Of a DNA stretch of 64,000 bases, positions 1-11,200 are shown one piece after another. The position numbers and the translations under genes are program-made. Location of the stretch: positions 11,825,856 through 11,889,855 of the forward strand of contig NC_135246.1 of assembly GCF_947623445.1 (NCBI RefSeq). The letters run 5' to 3'. The stretch comes from Clavelina lepadiformis (taxonomy: Eukaryota > Chordata > Ascidiacea > Aplousobranchia > Clavelinidae). How positions within the stretch are numbered: position 1 is the stretch's first letter; every line of letters begins with the position of its first letter. Under the pieces are notes generated by a model. That model searched no databases and had not been told where the DNA came from. It was given only the letters and a program-made list of their open reading frames with translations.

Positions 1-228
1 AAAACAAGAAATCTACACTGTATTCGATCTGTATACTATAATATGCCCTTATTATCACAAAGTCAAATCCACGCCTAAAATGACTGTAATGACTGACTGA
101 CCCATAGCAAATAGAGTTTATTCGCAAAATTATTTGAAATCAATGGCAAGCAACACAGAGGTTTGTAGGCAAATGATATTAGTACATGAAAATTAATGAC
201 ATTTTGCAACAAAAAATCATTCTTAATT

Positions 229-2330
229 TTAAACATATCCCTTGTGGTTGAGCTCCCTGGCCATTTGACAAAGAGTCAACTGTTGACAGAAGGACATGCA
301 TATGCAATCATCACAAATCGTTCCCTGTTTAATAAGCGAATACCTAAGCTAAACGTTCACTAATAGTTGCAAACAAGACTACAAAACTAGTTAGGCCTGC
401 AGACACGGAGCTAATTCCATTTCATATGGCAAGACGTTCCCCGCTCTACAAGTAGAAAATGAGAACACGGTATAGTGTAATTACTAGGGCAACCAGTTTT
501 TTGACCTAAAAATTTTAAATTTTGACCTTAAAATTTGTAAATTTTGACCTCATTTTGACCTAAAAAGTTTAAATATTGACCTTATTTTGACCTAAAAAGT
601 TTAAATTTTGACCTTATTTTGACCTAAAACGTTTAAATTTTGACCTCATTTTGAAAAACGCTATACTGATAGTCTCTACACTGTCTACAACAACTTTCTA
701 ATCTAAAGCTGCATTTAAAAATGACAAAATGCTTTTCTAGTGTTGACTTTTTTTTCGTTTCTGCGTATTAAGATTGACAACTTGCAGTTTCAAATGCAAT
801 GCCGTCACATCGTGACGTCACCAAACGCGCTGAAAAGCCTTCCCTCTCTTTGTGGCTTTGGTTCTAAGTAAAATTTGCGGGACTGGAATTGTTTGCGGTA
901 CAAGAAAAGAGAAAAACGGAAGAATAATATTACAAAATGGTTACAAAATTACAAGTTTAATAGATTTTGACCTAAAAAAAAGACCTAACGAAACAATTTG
1001 ACCGTATTTTGACCTAACGTAACATTTTGACTTTATCTGACCTAATAACTTCTATACCACACGTCGTACAAAGCTGAAACTTGTTTTGTGCTTGTTTCAT
1101 AGCATTCTGAGCAGGTAAAAAAAAATTGACCATATTGACTTTTGGTTGCCCTAGTAATTACTTATATTTACCCGTATTTTATTGTCAGCTCTGATCTTCG
1201 TTCTAAGGGCAACCAGCGTCGCTGGACCAAACCAACCCAAGCAACAAGTTTCATTATATCTAGCAGCAATCCAACAGCCCAAACATTGCGGACAAAAGAA
1301 ACCTAGGCAGCCTGTAATGGTTTCATGTAAGTCCCATATATACTCAGTATGTCAACTACAAAACAGTCTACAGCAGTGTTTCTTAACGCACCGGTGGGGC
1401 CGGGCAAAATTTTGGTGAAATGTGTGAATTCAAATTTAACGAAGAAATATGTAATAACTTTTTGCAACTTTCACTTTGAAATTGAGTGAGAATGCATCTG
1501 CATCTGTTCAATAGCGTACTAAGGAAGAGGGCAATCGACAATTGGCCGCCCCTTGCCTTAAACGCAATCCTAAATACGTAACTGATGGTGGGGCGTACAA
1601 TTTTTTGAAAACAAAAGTGGGGCCTGTGGCAAAAAATCTAAAGAAACACTGTTCTGCAGTATATAGTGACCAAAATTGATCTACTAAAAACTCGTTATGT
1701 TTGATGTTGTTTCGAACTTTTGGGATGAACAATACATTTAAATTGACTTAACTGTATTAATTAAATACACGCAAACTTACAGCTTGGCAAATCTTGAAAA
1801 CAATCGAACATGGATGTAGACCACTGCGGGTTGGCAGCCAAATCGGTTTTCGTTTGAACGATCTGATTGTTGTTCACTATTATCGGAGGCTGGTTGTTAG
1901 ACGGCTGTGCCACTATGACGTTAGGTGGAGCTAGAGGTCAAAATTAAAAATCTATTAAAATTATTCTATCGATATTCTTGTTTTACCATCAACAGACCAT
2001 CTGCACCCTTCGAAAATGCAGATTCAATTGCAACGATCATTTGCGTTCAATCTGTTCAAAATAAACTTGCTTCTGTAATATTTTACGGTATCGTCATACC
2101 CGGTTCAAATAGCACAATTGATATAGCCTGTGTGTAAACCTTAAAAACAAAAACCTGTTTGTTTTAACTCCGGGCAAACGCATTCTACATAAATTTCATA
2201 TTCATTTTTAAGTTTGCACATTTGTCGAAATGTTAGCTTATTTGTAGTAATTACCTAACGTTTGCATACCAGCGCTATAAATCGGACGAGCATGAGGATT
2301 TATTTCGTAATGCTGTGGTGGATAGTTCAT
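229..2330 (-). CDS. PLAC8-family cysteine-rich protein, 4 exons, complete
   Basis: Coding exons read on the minus strand are 2255-2330, 1781-1930, 1172-1311 and 229-324. All junctions are GT/AG and phases agree, giving 153 residues and a TAA stop at 229-231. The N-terminus is Pro/Asn/Gln-rich (starts MNYPPQHYEI). The PLAC8 domain follows: a Trp-Ser-Thr...FDCFQDLPSC block at the exon 2/3 join, then a Cys-rich stretch with CPQCLGCWIAARY and ALRTKIRADNKIR in exon 3, and ICDDCICMSFCQQ...CQMAREL in exon 4. This is the normal order and spacing for PLAC8/cornifelin/Ony-type proteins, which are small membrane-associated proteins. The exact function of this member is unknown. It lies about 0.8 kb downstream of the ShKT-CAP gene in the same orientation. 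Introns 2 and 3 contain transposons very close to exon 3. The family call is firm; orthology within the family is not decided. Confidence 0.88.
484..1154. mobile_element. Inverted-repeat element filled with TTTGACC-type tandem repeats
   Basis: The ends are inverted repeats (CTAGGGCAACCA at 484-495, its complement at 1143-1154), flanked on both sides by TAATTA (478-483, 1155-1160). TAATTA is itself palindromic, so it may be part of the terminal repeat rather than a target duplication. The left interior (about 500-655) is a run of roughly 40-bp units built on TTTTGACCTAAAAAGTTTAA. Related units recur at 966-1050. No coding capacity is seen. It is a non-autonomous DNA element of unknown superfamily in PLAC8 intron 3, and its right end is about 11 bp from the donor splice site of exon 3. 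Confidence 0.7.
1374..1651. mobile_element. hAT-type MITE in PLAC8 intron 2
   Basis: The left end CAGTGTTTCTTAA and the right end (complement CAGTGTTTCTTTA) form terminal inverted repeats. They are flanked by an imperfect 8-bp duplication, GTCTACAG (1366-1373) and TTCTGCAG (1652-1659), matching at 6 of 8 positions. An 8-bp duplication with CAGTG ends is the hAT signature. Positions about 1508-1584 look like a second, very short element inside it; its ends resemble those of the MITE at 48574-48986. The element is non-coding. It lies 62 bp upstream of PLAC8 exon 3 in gene direction. Confidence 0.65.
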
Positions 2331-3110
2331 AATAAACAGAAGAAAATTTTTTTATATATTATCCGATAAATCTGCAAAAAAATCTAAACAAATACAGGAA
2401 CTTTCTATTAGAATCATGTTAAAGTTATGTCTGATATATAATTTTTTAACAATGGTTTATAAAACGAATAACAAGATCCCTAACGCCTTGTGCGTACCTT
2501 TTACATTACTGTGACTTTGTGGGTTTTATAGGCTGTCTCATATATAACTCAAATACGTCATGTCTAAATAATCTAAACAGCTTGCGCTATCACTGGAATG
2601 GACTCCATTAACAATAACGACCACAACCATTTGTGGTCTTTCCTCGTATACCCTGCCTTTGAAATTGACTTACACACATGACTAGGCCAAAAGGTACAGT
2701 TAACAAATAAGTTTCTTGATGTTTCGTTTTCCTCGAACTGGTAATACAAATGAGATTTTCGGCGTTGATTGTAATCTACTTTGTTAAAAGAAGATCGTCC
2801 AACATTTGTATTTTAATTTTATTGGTTTTAAATTACAGAGGGCTGAAACACGTGCGATTATATTGCAAATTGGGCTAATGCATATAATAAATCAACTAAA
2901 GAAAACCAGCAAAAAATGCGTATCTGTGCTTAAGGTAAAGCTAATGACAGGCAAGGTAGCCGTTTGCAATACCAATCAACCTTACCCCCAAAAGGGTATC
3001 ATAGACATCTATTCTTGGAATAGATCAGCAAAGCATTATGGCTTGATAGCAGCCTACAGTGATTTAGATGAAACGTTAATAAAATAATGAAAATAACCAC
3101 GAAAAATAAT

Positions 3111-6100
3111 TTAAGTGCATATGGCGCCGATACGACGGTCACTGCCTCTGGGTGTATAGATGCATTCGCATGATCTTTCACCCTGGCATTCTCCACTCCA
3201 AATGACTGCGCCTAAAGTCGGAGGCCTCTTGCAGGCTACAAGGCAGCCGCCTGACCCGGTGCACAGTGGTCGACCACTGCAGGATAAACAAACAACATTT
3301 AAGAATCTGCGACGCATCATACGGTAAAACAAGTTAAACCTAAAAAGTAACCGAAATATAGGTAGAATTTAAAATTACAGAGCAAGTAGAGATACTGTTG
3401 AATAAACAGTTTAAATAAAATCTGAAACCAGTATAATGCGTTTTCCTTGTTTTCGAAACATATCAGTTGATGTTTTTATATAAATCGGTGTTTCAACTAA
3501 ACCTACCCGAAAACTCCAGCTTTGTCGTCCCTCGAGCAACCGCACCTCATAGTATTACCGAACCCCATGCAACGATTTTGCTCGTTGTTGTACACGGAGC
3601 ATGTTGATGATGATAGACAAGTTCCTGTGAAAAGGATAACAACATTGACTCTATCAGTAAAATTTAAAAGTATCGCGTAGGAATAAAGCTTGCATTGCAA
3701 AATCCAATATTAACTTTAACAATTAATAAGCTTCTATTTATAGTGTAAGATTTGGGTACGGTGGAAAATGTAAAGTTTACCTTGCTTGCGTCTTGGCACA
3801 TTTCGGTTGTAAATTTGTTTTGTTTGGGTTTGCGTGGGGTAATGGATGTTACCGGAAGGAGCGTAGTGCGCTACCGTGTAAGTTGTTTGGTATTCCCACC
3901 CATGCCTGTTAATAGTTTTCACCGCCACGGAGCAGCCCAGGTGGCTGGAGTCCTTCCATAACATTTGCGTGTAATGTCCTAAAGAGGCAAAATATCACGT
4001 ATTATATGAGCTATCTTTTTAACCTTTATAGGCTACGTGGCACATTATAACATATGACTCCTTAGTCCTTAGATGCTTTTAACGATATCTGAGCTAAACA
4101 TTATAATTTGTTTATCGTTTTCATGCAAATAAAACCATACTAACGTTATGAATGCAGTTTTTTCTGCAGGCCGGTAGACCAAGAGCTACATTCCCGAAAG
4201 AGCTTATTTTGTCTTCGTTTAAATGGTAATTAATGCAAATTTCCAAATTAGAAGGTTTCGAAAATTAGGCAGATGAACCAATGCAGACGTGTAATGGTAA
4301 ATCGAAATGGGACACTGCTGCGTGCGAATGGTACTTTGAGATTTAATTTTACCGATCACATCAAACGATCTTTTGTCATACGGATTATAACAAAGATATT
4401 CCACTTAAATAACAACCTTTCACGAAGACAATTATAATAACCGCGTTTCGAAGTGGAAATATCGACCTGAGAAAAAGGCGACGGCTATTCAATGATATTC
4501 CGAATGCTTTTTTTGACTTACCAACTGGTTTACCGGGAGCACTGTACGTAGGATTATTTGCCTTGTAATCGAAAATCTCTGCGTACCACCTGAGAACCGA
4601 TTCCTTGGCCGGGCTGCCATCAATGGAGAAATCCCAAGCAATATTTTCACCGACACCTCTACCTCTGTATTTCGTTCCCCTCTACAAAGAAAAATTTCAT
4701 ATAGAAACTCTCCTGACAGCAAAGAAATATTTGTCGCCTAACTGACGTCTAAAGACAGATGAAGAATATGAGATAGATACTTACACTTGAATGTGGCCAT
4801 GATGGTGTCCTTTGCACACCAGGTTTGACATCATAGGGATGGTTAGGAGCAGCATCGACCAGGAAATCGGCCCATTTCTTCGACGTTTTTACCAGAGATG
4901 GATCCCATTGTAATGCCGGAACACCATGGATAGCTCTGAGAAGCAAATTAAGCCTAATTAACATTTAATTAAAATGGCGGTAATTGGTGTTAAATATGCT
5001 TTATGAGACTCTGTTAATCAAATCATTAACATTATCGTCTTGTATATGCTTTCCCTTTAAAACGAAAAAGAAACAGCAGGATCATTTACCTGTAAAAGTT
5101 GTGGTATGTGAGACATTCGCGATGGAATTCTGATGTTGGTCCACCTTGGACAGGCCTTCTGGTTGTTGTGGGTAGGAAAGGTTTCACAGGACGTGGGGTT
5201 GGACCAACTGGTAACGCACGACCGGTTGGCCGGACTGTGGGCCTAGTCGCTGAGACGACAGGTCTTTTAGTAGTCTCGGCTGGTTGTCTGGTCGATGGGT
5301 CTTTGCGAAGAAGATAAAGTTCATTTATGATTAAGCCAATTAATTTAAAATTTAAGTTATCAAAAAGTTTATTAATAGCCTAAATAAAATAAAAAATTAA
5401 AAACAATGACCATAAAATACGATAGTTATCACTTATCAGGAAAGGAATTAATAAAGATATTAGGCTTACTTGGCGCAAAAAAATTCCACACAGGTCGTTC
5501 GTATCCGCAGCATGGTGTACCTTTAAAAACACGAGATGTCCATGGCCCCCGACCTCGGCCACCAACGAAAAGAAGTTGAGTGTTTGGCTGAGCACTTTCA
5601 GCCGCGTACAGTTTCATGTATTGCACCCATCCTATTCAAATCGCGTAGTCTATTAGCTACATTTAGTATGAGTATAACCTGCAACTAAGATCTACATACG
5701 TACATAACGAAATAAGTTTGCAGGAAAAGCTAAGAAAATTAAATTCTTACTTCCTGGACATGGATTTTTGTTGATCATAAATTTCTCAGTGTTGCGGTAT
5801 TTTGCTTTGCAGAAGTAAATGGCTAAATTGAACTTGCTGGTTGGTCTGCAAAAAAGAGTTCGACACTTGTTAACTTATAGCCTCCAGACATGAACAAAAA
5901 AATGTTATGTTGTTAGTAGGCCTATACGCTGATAAGTTGATCCATAATAATCCGTAAACAGCGGTATCTCAATACACGGCTGTATGGGAAATACCTCAAA
6001 ATCAAAATATGATTTGCAGAAAACGGTTATAATCTTTAACGTTTTTTGTTTTATCACATCCCTTGTAATACATACCTTGCATAAAGGTAAAACGACCGCA

Positions 6101-8228
6101 CTTCGCCAGGGCGTGAACTTTGCGATGTCAACCTCCATGATTGTGTAAGAGCTTTTGACGTAGAAAACTTGTACAAGTAAGGCTGAGATGAGGAGATAAC
6201 GTAAAATTGAACGTAGATTTGTCGCATATTCCGATTAGGAGTTGGAACTGCAGAAAACAACAACACCAAGATCACTATCAGCTGGAAATTTTGCCATTGG
6301 GAATGTGGTTATGTAGCGTTCAAAGCAACACCTGAAAACAGCATTGCAAAGAAACCAAAAAGTTTTACCTGGAGGTGCCCGAGTGCTTGGAACGGTCGTT
6401 GTAACTACTTTTGTTTTGGTTTCGCACCATCCGCAAGTCTGTGGGCAGTGACGACTCATGAAGCTGAATTTGTAAAAAAAATATTGTTGAATTCTATGTT
6501 GTTTACAAGGAGTAGCGTTTAGAAACCGATGATTCATTTGTCATGAATGTCTCACCCTTTGTAACTAGATCTATCGCTACAGGCTCCTTGAAAGTCGCGA
6601 AGAACTTGACATGTTGGTAGATCGTCAACACATTCTATATACAAAGAACTTCGTTTAAGCTTTCAGTCCACTGATGTTTCGTTGCTTGGTGTTATGCAGA
6701 CATGCAAAGGTGGAATGGCGTAATAATCTACAAGTATTTAACCTTCGCAATAATTCCAGCTGCATTCCCTTGTTTGTATTTGAATATAACGAGATGTCGA
6801 AACTCGTTCGCGAGTTTGTAATCCGATCGATTGCCTGAATAAAGCAAAACAAAAATTAAATCGTCCGACCAACACTGTGTATACGTGCTATTGCATACGA
6901 CTATACTTAATAAAACGTGATCGATGTTATGCTGCGCAAGCCAGCGTATTTTGTTTCAATAAAGTTGCAAAAGGCGGTTTGTGTGATTTACCTGCAACAA
7001 CTGAACTCTCCCCAGTCAGCAGAAGCCACCCCTTGCTTTTTCAAAGAGCTTGACATTACATTTGCTGGAGGTTTGTAATCATCACGTGGAATGATCATCT
7101 TTTTTGATTTCTTCATAGTCTCAGCAGGCTGCAAGTGATTGTGTGTAAATCATTTATTTGTGGATATGGAATTAAGGCATAATCAAAAGCAACAATAATG
7201 TAGGCCCCTATATGTTTATACCTGGCTTGTTAGCTCGACATATTCGATGGATTCGTTTAAATCGTCAGCATCTTCTTCTCCAGCAGGTAGCATGAACTGT
7301 TTCGCATTCCGCGAAGCGAGGCGTGTTTGTAATCTTTGCTCTCTTAGCCGTTGTCGGATCAATTTCTGCTGTTCCATGATCTGTTGCAGCTGATTTTGAA
7401 TCTGCTCTCTTTCTGGAGTCATTGGTAGCGGTGGGCCCTGAAACCTTTGCTGCAACGCCCGTAACATTTCTCGCTCGTCCAGGGGAATGATGGGCTGCAA
7501 GTATAAATATCGGCTTAGGTAACCATCTTTTATTTTGAGGTATTACATGTCAAAAATCCATCCACAATATCTGTTTCAAATGGAAGTATTTAAACTAATT
7601 TTAATTCATCGACTTTCTCTGTCAAAAGAGGATGTAATGAAATACGATTTCTGGGCTGGGTGTGCTTAATTCCAGGTTACGTTTGTTAAAATAGTAGCTT
7701 TAAAGAAATTAGCCGGATAGGCATCCGCATTTATGAATATTAATTAATGTGCGAAAACGAGTATAAAAATATAAATTTATTCTTGCTGTATAACTCCTGT
7801 ATAAGTAATACAAGGACGGGCATTGATCGAAAACAACAAAGCGTGAGAATTCTTACTGATTGCCTACTTTGCATAAAAAAGGGTAATATTTTGGCATCGT
7901 GCGACATGTTTCAAGTAAATGTTTAATTAACAGTTTAGATGCTATTTTCCAGCAATTAAGACGCATTTACCATAAACGAATAACCATTTAACGGCAATAT
8001 GTATCTTTCCCATCTATATTAAGTAAAGGCGTGACGAAATATTTATTACAGTATTTGAAGTGGTTCGGCCAGCTACACACATTAGTGGTTCATCATGCCT
8101 TTAATTAAAAGTTCATGGCATTTACATTATAAATTTATGGTCATTTGCGTGAAGGAAAACTGACTTACCAAGTTTCCCACCGTCATGTGCAATGTTGCAA
8201 ATAAAACGCACAGCGTTCTAAATATCAT
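3111..8228 (-). CDS. Secreted multidomain protein: ShKT domain + CAP domain + Cys-rich tail, 15 exons
   Basis: Exons (minus): 8169-8228, 7222-7494, 6992-7128, 6743-6834, 6556-6634, 6369-6463, 6076-6247, 5751-5845, 5470-5631, 5090-5300, 4785-4935, 4522-4681, 3781-3978, 3507-3624, 3111-3276. They total 2169 nt, 722 residues, with matching phases. Residues 1-18 or so form a signal peptide. Residues 21-111 are Gln/Arg/Leu-rich and probably helical. ShKT spans about 189-227, with six Cys ending CPQTCGWC. Residues 246-390 are an unrecognised module with paired Cys. A Pro/Thr/Arg linker precedes the CAP domain at about 451-626. CAP marks are HNFYRAIHG, GENIAW, HYTQMLW and HYAPSGN; the likely tetrad is His507, Glu521, Glu544, His564. 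The last two exons add two Cys-rich modules. CAP proteins are usually secreted and bind sterols, channels or proteases. The partner here is unknown. CAP and ShKT are firm; the full-length model is an inference from splicing. Confidence 0.85.
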
Positions 8229-11200
8229 GGTCGTTGTAGTAGCTTCGATTTTTAAAACAAATTATGCAAATTCAGCAACATTAAAAAATAAATATAATTC
8301 TAAAAGAAACAAATTATTTTATTAAAGCATTTTGAACTGTCTGAATTTAAAACATAATACAAACTTTGTTCTTAAAGACCAAGGTTATACCTTCTTACCG
8401 ATACATAGACGACCTGACTAAATATATTCTGATCGTCAATTTTTCTTTCACAGTCTTAGCAGCCTACTCGGACAAACAGCCTAGTAAAAGGGTTTGCCGC
8501 TCTAAGCCAAAGGCAAGTGAAGCTAACGTTTGCGACGCCACTTTATATACTGTATCGTAGACCAGCGCTTTTTTCTCATCGTGATGCTTGTAGTCATCCG
8601 CTTCCTGCTTTGTCAAAGCAGCCAAGATTTGCATCCTTCGAAAAATTTCTGATATGATAACTGCGCTTCAAAGCCCGCCAATATATAGACATATATTGTT
8701 GCGCACATTGCTGTTTTGAAATATATCTACCGATAAGCAGAAAACTTGTTACTTTCTTATATAAAAGGGAAAATAATCATCTCTCTTTAGCTTGTAAAAC
8801 TTTAACTGTCCATGAAAATTTTAAGACGTGACATTTTACCCTTTCAAAAGACCCTTTTGCATAGTCTTTTCTCACGAATAGCTGTAGCCTATATGCATTA
8901 AGTTACAGGATAGCATAAATGGTCTGCACGAGCAGTTAAAGAGTGCAATTACGTCATTATATGCAACTTCAGCCTTCGGCGAAGGTTGTCAACTATTGAC
9001 AGACCAGAGACAAGAAAATGACAAGAATAATCCGTTTTTGGGCGGGTCGCATTTTTTAATGATAAGTCATGGGAAAAAGCCTGACTTTTTCAAACTAACC
9101 AAATCCTTTTTAGCAGCATTAAAAAGCCCTTAAAAAACGGTTACACTTTTATCTGTATCTGCCCAGTCATACTTGCCGTGATTCAGTGGGAAAATTTTGT
9201 TATCATGTGTTAAAACATCATGCAAAGTGTTAAGATGTTATCAAAATCTTTGTGTAAAACTAATTTTTGATATGGCAGAAAACAATTCTTGTTGCATCGG
9301 GTTTATCTGATAGACGCAAAGCTGTCATCAGCAAATCATTTTCAATAACAACAACATTGCAAAGTCAAGGAGAGTCTTCTGGTAATTTACCGCGCCTCGT
9401 CTTGAACCGCAATCTGCTCTACCCAATATTGGTTTACAACCGGTCTACTTTTTTGGCGAAAAATTTTCTCGGTTTTTAGCCTTGGTTTCTGGTGCTCGTG
9501 CTCGGTGCTTTGTCTGTTTCCGGCTTTAACAGCGTCAAATACGGACAAATACATGTCGTCTTCCGATGCACGCAAAGCACGAATTTTTATTATCCCTGTT
9601 TATTTGCTTTAATCTGTTCATAGTTTGACTCGTTTTGTTTCCTGGGCAGAAGATAGGACGAAAGTATAGACAAGGGTAAAAATTTTTGGACAGATTCATA
9701 GCCATTACGGTCGCAGGTGACATAGAGTCAAGTAAGAAAATATTTCTCCAGACGCTGTTTGTTATCGGTTCATACAACCAGAATGGAAAAATGCGTCAGC
9801 TTTGACGTCATTAAGGAATAATTTTCAACGTGTATCATAGAAATTTTGATAAACAAAGCAACGTTGCTTAAAAACATGAAGCATTTGTGTTCAGTTAGAT
9901 TCACGTATCTTCAGTTTATAGTTCATTTATTAGGATTTTCACACGACAAAAAATCCCTTCACTGACGTTTCACCTTTGGTCAAACAGTTTCGCTAAAGCT
10001 TTAGAGTTTCCGTCTTTACTTTATTTGTTGCGGTCGACCGACGACTACGTCATATTGTTTGTGTCGCTCTTTATGTTACCAGCACAAAAGTTTTCCACGA
10101 CAAGAGAAGAAATATTACTATAAGCCCTCATACGCTATTTAAGGTGAATGACATTAAGGTTCAATGTATTACGTGATTAAACGTGCATACAATGATAATG
10201 CTTATAGGTAGTACAACTTTTCGGAGCAAGAATCGGTAGTTTACGCAAAAGTCACAAGATATATTTTTTCAAGACAATCATTAGGTAGGAAAAAGTTCAT
10301 TCTATGACAACTGGCAAAAATTTCATCGTACCGTTATAACTTAATCGAGGTAATTTGTTGCTTCATAAGTGGACACCTGTACACTTACATTCGATCGTAT
10401 ATATGAGCCAAACATTGGGAAACACTTTGCTTGAAAATAAATCTGTTTACGAGTTCGAAAGCTAATTTTACACTCAGACGTATTAAGCATACGCTTTAAG
10501 ATCATGAACAATAAGTCCAGGTTATTCTTATAATTATCTGCGCCATATCGGGAGAACCTGGTATTCTATAGTGGCTTCCAAAACACGACATTAGTTTTCG
10601 ATAAACAGCTTATAGAAAGTTGTAATTGCCATTTAGTAAAAACTATACTCTACAAGAATTCCATAATGGGAGAAAATCATGACATCACATATTTATTTTA
10701 ACTTACAAACAATTTTATACCAGTACCGTATACGGGCAAAAAGTTTGACGTGATTCTTTTCCTCCATAAAGTTAGTCAGCATTTAAAATTTTTGAAATCT
10801 TATTCTTAAGTTAATGAAAGAAAGGGACAAGGTTCAACTTTTTGAGTTCGTCCTACCCTACAGGAAACTGTAGCAAGTGTATGGTGATGTCAGTGATAAC
10901 GTCATGCCGTTTGACTTCGTAGCATAATAACTATATTGGTTAGAAGAGGCTCAACGTACAGGTCGCTATACTCATTGTGATGCACCCGAAACAAGTCACG
11001 ATCAGAAGAGAATCACTATGAGGTGAATAATGTTACACTAACAGCAAAGGTTTAACACAAGTAATTAAAAATAGCCGTAGATTGTAGAATATGTAGGAAA
11101 ATACGTGACATATTTTACCTCCCCTGCGCTAAATGTTACGGGCAGGGTATAAATCTCGTACTTGGTACATATGCAGAAGAGATGGCCGTTGAATTTCTCT

